From contig DASWVC010000276.1 of NCBI GenBank assembly GCA_036401335.1, positions 1 to 64,000 on the forward strand: DNA of 64,000 nucleotides. Reading direction: 5' to 3'. Below, piece by piece: positions 37,301-46,539 of this stretch. The DNA comes from DASWVC01 sp036401335 (GTDB lineage Bacteria > Verrucomicrobiota > Verrucomicrobiia > Chthoniobacterales > JAFAMB01). The notes beneath the pieces were generated by a model. That model saw only the letters and a program-made list of their open reading frames with translations. It was not told the DNA's origin and searched no databases. The position numbers and the translations under genes were made by a program. Position 1 is the stretch's first letter, and each line of letters begins with the position of its first letter.

Positions 37301-39923
37301 GCAGGTCAATCAGGCCTTCGATCGGGCGTCCGTCCAGGTTGCGCCAAACCGCCTCGTATTCGGCCTCGACCTGTTGCCAGGTCGGGTGTGCCGGCAGGTC
37401 GATGCCGAACAAACGCAGGCAAGTGAGCGCGCTAGCCACCGCTTGCGGGTATTCCCCCTTCACGATATGCAACTGGACCTTAAGACGGTAAACGGCCGCC
37501 TGGTCGACCTTCGATGCGTTACGGTTCAATAACGCCCCAAGCAGTTGCTCGGCAGTGTCGAGGTGTCCGGTCAGGAATTCACATTCCGCGCGTTCCAGCC
37601 ACAGCCTGAACATTAACTCGTACCGGCTGCCCCAATCGGTTTCGTCGAGCAGTGCCATGCCCGCAGCAAAATACACGCATGCCGACGCAAAGGCCGCCGA
37701 CGCCTTGGCCTTGAGCCCGGTGCGCAGGTTGATTGTTGCCACTTGTGCTTTCTCGGCTCGGTCAACCAGCCGTGCCGCGCCCTGATTCAGCTGGTTCGCG
37801 ACATCGAACAGGTGTTCGGCAAGTTCGTCCGCACCCATGCTGGCCAGCAGCACGCGACCGATGCGCAAGTGGACCTCGGCGCGATGTTCTTCCGGGATCA
37901 GTGAATAAGCTGCCTGCTGGATACGATCGTGCGGAAACCTGTAGGCGTTATCCAGGCGAGAGACAAGCCCGGCGTGGACCGCTTCCCAGAGTGCGGCATG
38001 CACCGCCTCCTCTGTTTCCCAATGAACCAGGGTCAGCGTGCCGGTTGCAGCAACGTTGCCCAGGCAGGCGAGCTGTTTCAGGGCTTCCTGGGTGGCGGCG
38101 GAAAACCGCCTCAGTTTCCCGCCCATCAGCACCACCACGTTATCGGTGTAGCCTTTGTCGCGGATGCGCGCGACGTCCCACTCCCAGGCGGCAGCCTCCG
38201 GGTTAAAGGTGAGCGCCCCTTCTTCGGCGAGCATCGCGAAGAACTGGATGGCAAAGAAAGGATTCCCGCCCGTCTTCTCATACACCAGCTGCGCAAGGGA
38301 ACGCGCGCGCTCCGCCTCGCAATGGAGGGCATCGACGACAAGTCGGGTCACGTCCTCCAGGCCAAGATTTGCGAGAGTTACCTCATGGATCGGCACTCCG
38401 GTGCCGCGGAGCCCCGCCAGTGTTCGCATCAGCGGGTGAGAGCAGCTCATTTCGTTGTCCCGAAAGGCGCCGATGAGAAGGAGGTGCCGCACCTCCGCAC
38501 CGCTGATCAGTTGGTGGAGAAGGTGCAGAGTCGCCGCGTCCAGCCATTGGAGATCATCCAGGAAAAGCGCGAGCGGGTGTTCAGGTCGCGCAAACACCGC
38601 CAGGAGTCGCTGGAAAACCATCTGAAAACGGTTTTGCGCATCCTGCGGGGATAACTCCGCCATGGCGGGCTGGTTCCCAATGATAAGCTCGAGTTCCGGG
38701 ATCAGATTCACCATGAGCTGTCCATTGGCACCAAGCGCGTCGTGGATCGCTGCGCGCCAATGCCCAAGCTCCTCTTCGCTCTGTCCCAGGATCTGCCGGG
38801 TCAGGTGCTGGAATGCCTGCGACAGCGTTGCATAGGGAACGTCTCGTTTGTACTGATCAAATTTGCCCGACGCAAAGAGCCCCCGCGACGGGACGAGCCC
38901 CTTGTGCAGTTCGTTGACCACCGACGACTTCCCGACACCGGCATAACCGGCCACCAGCACGAATTCCGTCGTCCCCCGGGTTGCCACGCGATCGAAAGCC
39001 GCGAGCAGCAGTTCGATTTCACGTTCCCGCCCGTAGAGCCTTTCCGGGATGAGCAATTTGTCCGACATATCGGTCGTGCCAAGGGGAAAGGGATCGATTT
39101 GCCCACGCGCCTCCCATTCCGTAAAACAGCGTCGCAGATCTGCTTCGAGGCCAGCGGCGGTCTGGTAACGGTCCTCTGCAGTCTTCGACAGGAGTTTCAT
39201 GACGATTCCGGAGATGGGTTCGGGAATGTCCGATATCCGCTCGCGGGGCGAGCGCGCTTGGCGCGCGAGGTGGCAGTGGACCCATTCCATTGGATCGCTC
39301 GCGGTGAATGGCAGCGCTCCGACGAGCATCTCGTAAAGGGTCACGCCCAGGGAATAGAGATCGCTCCTTGAATCAATGGACCGGTTCATTCGCCCGGTTT
39401 GCTCCGGAGCCATGTACTCCAGCGTCCCGCCGATGACGTCGGGCGCCTCGGGAGACTGGTGCTCGCGGGGCAACCGCGAGGTCAAACCGAAACCCGTCAA
39501 CCAGGCACCGCCGGCCGCGGGGTTGACCAGGATATTGGCCGGCCTGACGTCCCGGTGGATGAGCCCCCGCGCGTGGAATCGGCCGAGCGCTTTCACGATG
39601 CCGCTGGCGGTACGGAGGAATTGTTCGATGTCCAGTGGCCGTCCGATCAAGCGCGCGAGCGAATCCCCGCCCGTATCTTCGAGCACCAGCGCGTGGCGGC
39701 CTTGGTAGTCGGCGAGGTCCAGGGGCCGGGCTGCCCACGCCGGGTCCAGTTCATTCCGCAGCCCATAGGCATGGTTCAACCGTCCAATGCTGGCAGGAGA
39801 TGGATGATCCGAAGCCGGCATCAACAGGAGAACGGACCGTGGCTCCCCTTCGAGCCTGCCCCGTAGAAGCACAAATTCCCCGTCCTCGCTGACCCTTTCG
39901 AAGGAATAACCGGAAGGGTCCAT
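34368..39923 (-). CDS. Hybrid pseudokinase/AAA-ATPase/GAF-PAS sensor histidine kinase, copy C
   Basis: 1851 residues, same domain order as copy A. Kinase-like domain (about 10-275; HRDVRPANILVN at 123-134, but TGFG for DFG and SVLLLMPA without the beta-3 Lys). AAA ATPase (Walker A GYAGVGKS at 326-333, LFLDDLQWLDAATLHLLHQL). TPR-like helices to about 1270, GAF (LVKQAQLIGALYLENDLTPR), PAS (FELAPESIVLLDADNAISRV), HisKA with His at about 1634 (SIAHEVNQP), HATPase (NLILNAIEAM, DSGPGLD, GGLGMGLS). A coiled-coil-like linker joins GAF and PAS. Soluble. The probable partner is the receiver-only protein downstream and/or the sigma-54 activator. Confidence 0.92.
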   Translation of the reverse strand: MDPSGYSFERVSEDGEFVLLRGRLEGEPRSVLLLMPASDHPSPASIGRLNHAYGLRNELDPAWAARPLDLADYQGRHALVLEDTGGDSLARLIGRPLDIEQFLRTASGIVKALGRFHARGLIHRDVRPANILVNPAAGGAWLTGFGLTSRLPREHQSPEAPDVIGGTLEYMAPEQTGRMNRSIDSRSDLYSLGVTLYEMLVGALPFTASDPMEWVHCHLARQARSPRERISDIPEPISGIVMKLLSKTAEDRYQTAAGLEADLRRCFTEWEARGQIDPFPLGTTDMSDKLLIPERLYGREREIELLLAAFDRVATRGTTEFVLVAGYAGVGKSSVVNELHKGLVPSRGLFASGKFDQYKRDVPYATLSQAFQHLTRQILGQSEEELGHWRAAIHDALGANGQLMVNLIPELELIIGNQPAMAELSPQDAQNRFQMVFQRLLAVFARPEHPLALFLDDLQWLDAATLHLLHQLISGAEVRHLLLIGAFRDNEMSCSHPLMRTLAGLRGTGVPIHEVTLANLGLEDVTRLVVDALHCEAERARSLAQLVYEKTGGNPFFAIQFFAMLAEEGALTFNPEAAAWEWDVARIRDKGYTDNVVVLMGGKLRRFSAATQEALKQLACLGNVAATGTLTLVHWETEEAVHAALWEAVHAGLVSRLDNAYRFPHDRIQQAAYSLIPEEHRAEVHLRIGRVLLASMGADELAEHLFDVANQLNQGAARLVDRAEKAQVATINLRTGLKAKASAAFASACVYFAAGMALLDETDWGSRYELMFRLWLERAECEFLTGHLDTAEQLLGALLNRNASKVDQAAVYRLKVQLHIVKGEYPQAVASALTCLRLFGIDLPAHPTWQQVEAEYEAVWRNLDGRPIEGLIDLPLMTDPELRAAIGMLSAMDAPAYFTDFHLCCLLRCRMVNVSVRHGTSDAATYGYVSFGLILGLNFHRYREGYRFAKLACDVVEKHGFISYQAKIYQMMGVVAFWTQPISTVIDFIRAAFRVATETGDLTYACYCMDQSVTTLLVRGDALDGVWRESERSLDFVRKARFRDVADLIVSQQRFIATMQGRTATFSTFSDGQFDEARFEARLTGDRMRAMVGFYWVLKLKARFLSGDYAEALAAATKAKALLWTSSAHSGANFELLDYFFYTALTVAALYQHGSADARQAWHSLLTVHRDQLGEWAANCPPIFADKHALLVAEIARLEGRDLEAMRLYEEAIREARKNGFVQNEGVANELAAQFYLERGIEKVAQSYLREARYCYLCWGATGKVQQLDQRYPAIGEQAFPRTTTTIGTSVEQLDLATVMKASQAVSGEIVLENLIKTLMTIAVEHAGAERGLLILQDGEALRIAAEARTGRDGVTVLYRELPATSAELPESILRYVVRSRKSVILDDALAPNQFSNDDYVHRKRPRSVLCLALVKQAQLIGALYLENDLTPRVFTSARFAVLDLLGSQAAISLENARLYADLQKENAERKRAEEEMQRQKAHLDELFELAPESIVLLDADNAISRVNCEFTRVFGYSPEEALGRKLQDLVLPDDQRPGFDENASRIAAAQRVDSEMVRKRKNGERLDVSIVAAPVPLSDGQISTYVIYRDITGRKEAEKELRRSEADLRKAQAELAHVTRVTTMGELAASIAHEVNQPIAGVVINATACMRWLARVREESVNLAEAREALQRIIRDGSRAGEVIARIRALFKKTEAAKEPLDLNEVIREVVALARSEMEKRRVILGLELTPDLPAVLGDRVQLQQVMLNLILNAIEAMDAVEGRSRELVVGTQVRGQTEVRVTVRDSGPGLDAASLEKAFTAFHTTKPGGLGMGLSISRSIVENHAGRLWAIRNEGPGTTFQFTLSAGGW

Positions 39924-40251
39924 CTAAAAAGTGCCGTGGGCGCTAACTACCCTCGAATCCGGTAATGTTCCGCCATATGGCACGTTCCGCTGGATGATGA
40001 CGTCCCCATGATCGCTGGCCGTTGCTTTCCTATCATCAAAGCAGTGACTAGTTCAAGAGGCCAGGATACACCAATGCCGCCTTGCCGTGTTTCTGGGTCG
40101 CGGTGGGAGGCGCCAATTCGCTACCTCCCTTTGTGCTCCTGATCGATCCGGGCCTGCAAGCGGCGTTTCTCCACCGGCTCGGGCAGGAAGCCGCCCGGAC
40201 CAGCAAGCAGTTCGCCTAAGTGCCGCTCCAGAGCCGCCGGGCCACTCCGGC
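39924..40251. other. Gene-free stretch upstream of kinase C
   Basis: Upstream region of kinase C and downstream of the aldo/keto reductase. No gene recognised; a short frame (VLLIDPGLQAAFLHRLGQEA) near 40130-40220 looks protein-like but is too short to identify. A TGGCAC at about 39980 lacks the TTGC half needed for a sigma-54 promoter. Confidence 0.4.
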
Positions 40252-41220
40252 TCATTGGTAAAAGTTGCGGACCCACCGGTGGGCTTTCAATTGTTCAACC
40301 TTGCCGTTGGGCAACCCACGTCCGTCACCAACCGCGCAGTTGCGCTCGACGTTCCGTACCGATCGCATGCCCGGAATGACGGTGGCGACGGCCGGATGGC
40401 TCAACACATAGCGCAGCGCAGTCTCGGGCAGCTGTTCCAGAGGAATGTTGAGATCGACGGCAACCCTTTGCACGCGTTCATAGACTTGCTGCTTTCGATC
40501 ACCCCGGAAGTAATGGTTGCGGAAATCCCCGTCTGCAAAGGTGGTTTGGGGGGTGATTTGCCCCGTCAGCGCCCCTTCGTCCAACGCTACCCGGACAATA
40601 ACCGCGATGCGGTGGCGTTGACAGGCGGGCAAGAGTTCGTCTTCCGGGCTTTGTTCGAAGATGTTGTAGATGACCTGGACGGCGTCCACCATGCCGGTCT
40701 CGATCAGTCGAAGCGCGTTCTGGGGTTCAAAGTCGTTGATGGAAACGCCAAAATAGCGAATCTTCCCCTGCTCTTTTAGCGATTGAACGGCCTGGAGCCA
40801 ATCCCCCTGACCGACCCATTCGTCCGACCAGACGTGGAACTGCTGGACGTCAATGGTTTCCAACCCGAGGTGCCTCAAGCTTTTTTCGGTGCACGCCATG
40901 ACATGCCCGGCGGGAAAGGTTTCTGCGGCCGGCACGCCGGAAGGGGCCGGCCAGCGACCGTTTTTCGGCGGGATTTTGGTGGCCACGTAAACGGGCTCCG
41001 CGCGTTCTTTGATCAGTTGCCCGACGAGCCTCTCGCTGTGACCGTCCCCGTAACCGAGGGCGGTGTCGATAAAGTTCAACCCCAGATCGATGGAGCGATG
41101 CAGAGCCTTCATTGACTCCTCATCCGAGGCGCCGATCCAGTTACTCTTGCCGATGCCCCACGCACCGTAGCCGATTTCTGACACGTTCAATCCCGTTTTG
41201 CCGAATGGTCTGTAGTTCAT
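40252..41220 (-). CDS. Aldo/keto reductase
   Basis: 322 residues. N-terminus [20 protein letters not shown]. Catalytic Asp and Tyr in [14 protein letters not shown], Lys in VATKIPP, His in [11 protein letters not shown]. The cofactor region is [17 protein letters not shown], where the usual GxxxxxxxxxN pattern is kept. Cytosolic NADPH-dependent reductase or dehydrogenase of the YghZ/Tas-like group. Transcribed away from the ABC sugar importer at 41753, so it may act on the imported sugar or polyol; this is inference. Confidence 0.88.
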   Translation of the reverse strand: MNYRPFGKTGLNVSEIGYGAWGIGKSNWIGASDEESMKALHRSIDLGLNFIDTALGYGDGHSERLVGQLIKERAEPVYVATKIPPKNGRWPAPSGVPAAETFPAGHVMACTEKSLRHLGLETIDVQQFHVWSDEWVGQGDWLQAVQSLKEQGKIRYFGVSINDFEPQNALRLIETGMVDAVQVIYNIFEQSPEDELLPACQRHRIAVIVRVALDEGALTGQITPQTTFADGDFRNHYFRGDRKQQVYERVQRVAVDLNIPLEQLPETALRYVLSHPAVATVIPGMRSVRNVERNCAVGDGRGLPNGKVEQLKAHRWVRNFYQ

Positions 41221-41752
41221 TAAAGTAAGGCTGCTGATAAGAAGGCCGGTTCAAGTCGGTGGGCCGTCACGTCGATCCCGGCCCGCTGCGCTCGTTTTGA
41301 TCATCTCTACTTCGAGAGTGTCATGAATGAAGGGGTATGAAATTGGAAGGCAATCTTGATTGGCAGGCGGGCCGCCCGCAGGCAGACGGCGGTTGCCGGG
41401 TTAGTGAAAACCGTCCGTCAGGGTTATCGCCAGGATTGCCCGCTCTTCCGCGGGAGGCAGCCCCGCTTAGCCTGGAACCCGAGTTTAAACCATAGAATTA
41501 GAGAAAGTGTAAAATTCCTGCGAATTTCTGCGAATGCAGGGCAAGGGCTGCCTGATCCACCCTTCCGTGGTTGAAGAACTTGGATGATGCTTCTTGACGG
41601 TAGGAACGACGTTTTACTAACATCAAAAAACCCCCATTCTACTCTTCCACTCCGCTTGGACGGGTTTGAGCCGTTCTGAGTGGCCGCGTATTGGCTACCG
41701 GATGAGATCCGGTGGACCACTGGAACTGTTGCTTGGGCGAATCGTACAACTT
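41221..41752. other. Divergent regulatory region
   Basis: About 530 bp between the aldo/keto reductase and the ABC importer. It holds a GC-rich palindromic patch near 41362-41382 and a tandem 10-bp repeat at 41515-41534. No gene recognised. Confidence 0.5.
41515..41534. repeat. Tandem 10-bp repeat, possible operator
   Basis: TTCCTGCGAA is followed directly by TTTCTGCGAA, two near-identical 10-bp units in helical phase, 219 bp upstream of the ABC binding-protein start. Confidence 0.4.
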
Positions 41753-43402
41753 ATGTCCCAAGACCATTCGAAAGACAGGTTTGAGGAATTATCCGCTGGG
41801 TTTTTAGCGGGCAGAATCAGCCGGCGCCATTTCATCGGGCAAGCGGCCAAGCTGGGAATCTCGGCGGCTTTGTTGAGCCGGATCGTCTCTGCTCAGGCCT
41901 ATGCAGAGGACGGCAACTTGATGGACTCTTCTCCGGACTACCCGAATGAGGCACCAATCACCAAAGAGCGCATCGAGTTCCTCAAGACCAAACCTTACAA
42001 GGGCCAGACCATCACCGTCCTGGTGCTGAAGGCGACGGTCGGAGATGGACTCAAATACTGGGTGCCAAAATGGGAAGAGGAAACCGGGGGCAAAGTAAAC
42101 GTTGCGGAAGTTCCGATCGATACCCTTCATCAGCAGATCTTTTCAGATCTGCAGACGACGCACCGGTACGATGCTTACATGACGGGTGCCTGGTTTTATG
42201 GCGACTTTTTTGTGCCGAAGGAGCCCTACATCATCGAGGTTGGGCCGTACCTCAAAGATCCGAAATACCCTTCCTGGTCGCCCGATGATTGGCTACCTGC
42301 GATGAAAACGCTCTACAGTTGGCAGGGCAAAGTTTACGGAGTCCTGTTCGATGGTGACTGCCAGATCCTTTATTATCGCAGGGACGTTCTCGAGAAGGCG
42401 GAAAACCAGCAAAAGTTCAAGGATAAGGTCGGGTACGACCTCCCGAACCCGCCGAAGACCAACAAACAGATGTTTGACGTCGCCAATTTCTTTACCGGAT
42501 GGGACTGGAACGGCGACGGCCAGAATGATTGGGGCATCGCGTTACACGCAAAAGTAAACGAGCAAGGTTTCTTCCATTTCCTGACTCTGGCAGCTCCCTA
42601 CGTCTGTTCGCCCAACAACAAATACTTCTGGTTTAATCCCGATACGATGAAGCCGCTGATCAACTCGGAGGGCCATCTCCGGGCATTGGAGGATTACGTT
42701 AAATTCCTGCCCTGCGGACCAAAAGAAGCGATCAGTTGGACCCTGGGGCAAGGTTGGAACCTGTTCCTTTCCGGACAGGCGGTGCTGGAACCGACCTGGG
42801 GCGATCTTCCCACCTTTGCGCAGGATCCCAAGGAATCGAAGGTCAAGGGTAAGGTCGGCGCGACGATTATTCCGGGCACCACCGAAGCATACGACCCGAT
42901 CAAGGGTCAGTGGGATAAATTCGATCTTAACTCCGTCGGCAACGTGAATGGCGGATCATGGCATTGCGTCATCTCGCGTTTTTCGAAGAAAAAAGATCCG
43001 ACTTATGACTTCCTTGCTTTCATGGCCACGAAGAAAAATGCCATATACAACTGCACGCACGGTTTCACGGGCGTGCAACCGGGCATGAAGTTCGAATACT
43101 TTCCGCCGGTCGGCACCGGAAAGGTTGAAGAGTGGGTGGAGCAGGGCTGGGACCCCGAGGAAGCAAAACGGTACCTGGACGCGTATTACCAGAACCTGTC
43201 GCTCCCGGCGCAGGAGACCTACCTGCGAATTCCGGGTGCCGCCGAATATTGGCACGAGCTGGATGTCCGTGTTTCCGGTGTCCTGGCCGGACAAACTCAG
43301 CCAAAGGCTGCTCTCGACGATTGCGCCCAGGCCTGGGAGCGGATCACGGAGAGGTACGGGCGCGACAAGCAGAAAAAACTGTATGCGGAATCGTTCGCCT
43401 GA
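41753..43402 (+). CDS. Tat-exported ABC sugar-binding protein (extracellular family 1)
   Basis: 549 residues from MSQDHSKDRFEELSAGF. It has a twin-arginine signal (SRRHFIGQAAKLGIS) then ISAALLSRIVSAQAYA, so it is exported folded to the periplasm. The mature part is a large type II solute-binding protein of the MalE/UgpB group: KATVGDGLKYWVPKWEEETG, YDAYMTGAWFYGDF, FDGDCQILYYRRDVL. It is longer than the usual 400-450 residues, with an inserted region around residues 240-330. First gene of a four-gene importer (43446, 44349, 45220). Substrate probably a sugar or polyol. Confidence 0.88.
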   Translation: MSQDHSKDRFEELSAGFLAGRISRRHFIGQAAKLGISAALLSRIVSAQAYAEDGNLMDSSPDYPNEAPITKERIEFLKTKPYKGQTITVLVLKATVGDGLKYWVPKWEEETGGKVNVAEVPIDTLHQQIFSDLQTTHRYDAYMTGAWFYGDFFVPKEPYIIEVGPYLKDPKYPSWSPDDWLPAMKTLYSWQGKVYGVLFDGDCQILYYRRDVLEKAENQQKFKDKVGYDLPNPPKTNKQMFDVANFFTGWDWNGDGQNDWGIALHAKVNEQGFFHFLTLAAPYVCSPNNKYFWFNPDTMKPLINSEGHLRALEDYVKFLPCGPKEAISWTLGQGWNLFLSGQAVLEPTWGDLPTFAQDPKESKVKGKVGATIIPGTTEAYDPIKGQWDKFDLNSVGNVNGGSWHCVISRFSKKKDPTYDFLAFMATKKNAIYNCTHGFTGVQPGMKFEYFPPVGTGKVEEWVEQGWDPEEAKRYLDAYYQNLSLPAQETYLRIPGAAEYWHELDVRVSGVLAGQTQPKAALDDCAQAWERITERYGRDKQKKLYAESFA

Positions 43403-43445
43403 CTGACGGGATCCCCAGGTAAGCAGTCACGATCAACGGGAGCCC

Positions 43446-44330
43446 ATGGAAACGATCGCATCAGTGCAGAGCAAGGCGGAAAGGGGGTTCAAGTATGCCT
43501 TGCTCGCTCCTTCGGTCATCTGGATCATCGCACTGACTTTTTTTCCCATTCTCGCCGCGGTCCGGTACAGTTTTGCCAACTATGTGCTCGGCGAAGGAAT
43601 CACCGCGTACGTCGGATTTTCAAACTATGCCCGGTTGTTAACCGACAGCGGGTTTTGGTACGCCATCTTTATCACGGTAATCTTTGTTGGGATTACCGTG
43701 CCGATCGAAGTCTGCATCGGCTTTGTGCTCGCCTGGATCATTACGATCGGAGTGCCGGGAAAGAAGTTATTCCGCCCGATCCTCACCGCTCCGCTGTTTA
43801 CGATGGAGGTCGCGATCGGATACCTGGGGGTCACGCTTTTTACGGACCAGGGCGGTTTGTTCAGCACGATCCTGGGCGCGCTCGGAATTCACATCGAATG
43901 GCTGTCAACGGCCTCCGGCGGGCTGGCCGCAGCAATGATCCTGGACATCTGGATCTGGACCCCGTTCGTCTTTTTAATGTCCTTAGCGACGTTATCCGCC
44001 ATTCCCAATGACATTTTTGATGCCGCGATGTTGGAAGCGTCCAGTCATTGGCAGGTGTTCTTCCACGTCGCCATACCCTTGGCGTGGCCGGTGCTGACGG
44101 TAGCCATTCTCTCGCGAGTGCTCGAAGGCCTGAAATCGTTCGGCTTGCCTTATGCTCTGACAAGCGGCGGTCCGGGTACCAGCACTCAGCTTTTCAGTGT
44201 GATGGCGGACCTGACAACGATCCAGTTTACCGATTTCGGCCGGGGGTCGGCGATGGGTATTCTTTACCTGATCATGGTCTCGATCGTGATTACCTTTTTC
44301 TTTAAACAGATGCGGAAACGCATCGATTAG
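43446..44330 (+). CDS. ABC sugar transporter permease (MalF-like)
   Basis: 294 residues, six predicted membrane helices (for example YALLAPSVIWIIALTFFPIL and FITVIFVGITVPIEVCIGFV). The EAA-type cytoplasmic loop is LEASSHWQVFFHVAIPLAWP, where the usual Gly after EAA...D/G is replaced by Ser/His. Pairs with the next gene to form the channel. 43 nt after the binding-protein gene. Confidence 0.9.
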   Translation: METIASVQSKAERGFKYALLAPSVIWIIALTFFPILAAVRYSFANYVLGEGITAYVGFSNYARLLTDSGFWYAIFITVIFVGITVPIEVCIGFVLAWIITIGVPGKKLFRPILTAPLFTMEVAIGYLGVTLFTDQGGLFSTILGALGIHIEWLSTASGGLAAAMILDIWIWTPFVFLMSLATLSAIPNDIFDAAMLEASSHWQVFFHVAIPLAWPVLTVAILSRVLEGLKSFGLPYALTSGGPGTSTQLFSVMADLTTIQFTDFGRGSAMGILYLIMVSIVITFFFKQMRKRID

Positions 44331-44348
44331 ATCTGAAGATCCGTTCGC

Positions 44349-45206
44349 ATGGACAATTTGCTTTGGCGAAGCTCGAAGTGGGCCTCAAAACTTGTGGCCA
44401 TGTTGATCGCCTGCCTGGCCCTCTGCTGGGTGGCGATCCCGTTTCTCTGGGCGATCGGGAACTCGATCAAATCACGATCGGCGATTTTTGAGCGGGGAGC
44501 GATTATTCCTTTTTTGCAGTTTACGCCGACTCTTGACGCCTGGAAGGAGGTACTGAACGATCCTCAAGCGATTAACTGCTTGTTCAGCAGTGCGCTGGTT
44601 GGCGTCGGAACAACGGCCTTCGTCCTGTTAATCGGGACACCCGCCGCCTACAGCCTTGCACGATTCGAATTCAGACGGGTGAAAAGCAAAGACATCACCC
44701 TCTGGTTCCTCTCACAGCGGGTGATGCCTCCGGTGGTGGTGCTATCGCCCTTCTACATTCTGCTGGCAGAGTTCGGGTTGATTGACACCTGGATCGGCCT
44801 CATCCTGCTTTACTCGACGTTTAACCTGGCTTTTTGCGTGGTGATCATGCGAGACATTTTCCGGGACGTCAGCAAGGACGTGGAGGAAGCGGCGCGAATG
44901 GAAGGAGCCTCATTGTGGCAGGTTTTTTGGATGATCGCGCTTCCGCTCTCTCTCGATGGCCTCATCGTGACCGCCTTCATTGTCTTTGCCTTCTGTTGGA
45001 ACGAGGCGCTTTTCGCGTCTGCGGTGACGTCGCAACACGCCGCGACCATGCCGGCATTCATCCTTGCATCTCGCAGCACCAGGGGCGTCGATTTTAATTT
45101 TGCGGCGGTTAATACGCTCCTCGCAATCGCGCCGCCGGTCCTGATGTCGTTTTTTGTTCAGCGTTACCTTGCGCGCGGGCTTTCATTCGGCGCGGTAAAA
45201 GGATAA
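44349..45206 (+). CDS. ABC sugar transporter permease (MalG-like)
   Basis: 285 residues, six membrane helices. The EAA motif is EEAARMEGASLWQVFWMIAL, in canonical form, and docks the ATPase. Second permease of the importer, 18 nt after the first. The gene order binding protein, MalF-like, MalG-like, ATPase is typical of carbohydrate uptake family 1. Confidence 0.9.
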   Translation: MDNLLWRSSKWASKLVAMLIACLALCWVAIPFLWAIGNSIKSRSAIFERGAIIPFLQFTPTLDAWKEVLNDPQAINCLFSSALVGVGTTAFVLLIGTPAAYSLARFEFRRVKSKDITLWFLSQRVMPPVVVLSPFYILLAEFGLIDTWIGLILLYSTFNLAFCVVIMRDIFRDVSKDVEEAARMEGASLWQVFWMIALPLSLDGLIVTAFIVFAFCWNEALFASAVTSQHAATMPAFILASRSTRGVDFNFAAVNTLLAIAPPVLMSFFVQRYLARGLSFGAVKG

Positions 45207-45219
45207 AGACGGAGCGAAC

Positions 45220-46314
45220 GTGGCCATCGTCGAACTCTCTCATGTTGCAAAACGTTATGGCGACGTCGTTGCCGTACGGGATTTTAACCTCACGACGCGG
45301 GACGGTGAATTTGTTGTCCTTGTCGGGCCATCCGGCTGCGGTAAAACCACGACCATGAGGATGATTGCCGGTCTGGAGACCGTGACCGAAGGCGAGATCA
45401 GGATCGGAGGTAAGAATGTGGTTGGAATGATACCGCGTGAACGGGACGTCGCGATGGTTTTCCAAAACTACGCGTTGTTCCCGCATCTGAACGTTTTTGG
45501 TAACCTGTCATTCGGGCTCCGACTTCGAAAATTCCCCAAGGAACGGGTTGCTGAAACGGTCCGTTCGGCCGCGAGAACTCTGGAAATCGAACATTTGCTG
45601 GAGCGCAAACCCAAGGAGCTTTCTGGAGGTGAGCGTCAGCGCGTGGCGCTGGGCCGGGCCATCGTGAGAGAACCGAAGGTGTTCCTGATGGACGAACCGC
45701 TGTCGAACATTGATGCGAAATTGCGGGTGGATATGCGGGCCGAGATCATCAAGCTCCAACGGCGTCTGGGCGTCACCACATTCTATGTAACTCACGATCA
45801 GGTGGAAGCGCTAAGCATGGGTGACCGGATCGTTGTGATGTCGCACGGACTTGTGCAGCAAGTGGGGACGCCAAAGGAACTGTACAACTCGCCCATCAAT
45901 CGTTATGTGGCAGGTTTTATCGGCAGCCCGTCGATGAATTTCCTGCGGGCTCACATCAATGCCGATGGAACCGTTTTCTCCGGTGATAACGTTTGCCTGG
46001 TCCTTCCGGAAAAGCACCCTGCACTTGTCACCCGGAATGGAATTCAGGAAGCCTGGGTTGGGGTTCGTCCTGAGCACCTCGTCATCGAGAGAAATCCTGA
46101 CCGTGGCACCAGGAACGTGATCAGGGGGACCGTTGAAGTGGTCGAACCGCAGGGCGCGACGACCATTCTCCAAATCAACATCGGCCAGGAAAAGAAGATA
46201 ATCGCTCAAATAAACGAGCAGTGGGGGAGAGAGCCCGGAGAGAAATTGACCCTGACGGTATCGAGCGAGTTGATTCACGTGTTCGATTCCAAGACCGATC
46301 AAACCTGCATTTAG
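45220..46314 (+). CDS. ABC transporter ATP-binding protein (MalK/UgpC-like)
   Basis: 364 residues from a GTG at 45220, 13 nt after the permease. Walker A GPSGCGKTTTMRMIAG, signature LSGGERQRVALGRAIV, Walker B VFLMDEPLSNIDAKLR, switch His in YVTHDQVEALSMGDR. The C-terminal part (about 240-364) is the TOBE/OB regulatory domain (WVGVRPEHLVI). Hydrolyses ATP to drive the importer encoded upstream; such ATPases may serve several importers. Confidence 0.93.
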   Translation: MAIVELSHVAKRYGDVVAVRDFNLTTRDGEFVVLVGPSGCGKTTTMRMIAGLETVTEGEIRIGGKNVVGMIPRERDVAMVFQNYALFPHLNVFGNLSFGLRLRKFPKERVAETVRSAARTLEIEHLLERKPKELSGGERQRVALGRAIVREPKVFLMDEPLSNIDAKLRVDMRAEIIKLQRRLGVTTFYVTHDQVEALSMGDRIVVMSHGLVQQVGTPKELYNSPINRYVAGFIGSPSMNFLRAHINADGTVFSGDNVCLVLPEKHPALVTRNGIQEAWVGVRPEHLVIERNPDRGTRNVIRGTVEVVEPQGATTILQINIGQEKKIIAQINEQWGREPGEKLTLTVSSELIHVFDSKTDQTCI

Positions 46315-46539
46315 AATTGGAAACGGGCTGCGGGCAAACCGTCGTCGCTCCCTCATCATTTTTTCCTCAGGAAAGGTCGCATTCCAGCGGAGATCCAGGG
46401 CCCGGTTCGTTCGAGCCATCACGTGATCAGGATTCCGGCGGGCAAGGTGCGCCGGGAACGTTGCGAAAGCCCGGCAACGTCAGAAAGGGCCTCTGTGCGG
46501 GCTTGGTTTGTCTGCGTTAAAGGCACCACTTTGCAACTC

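Noticed and set aside
39978..39995. Possible sigma-54 promoter (TGGCAC) upstream of kinase C
   Set aside because: The TTGC half at the right spacing is absent and the orientation is away from kinase C.
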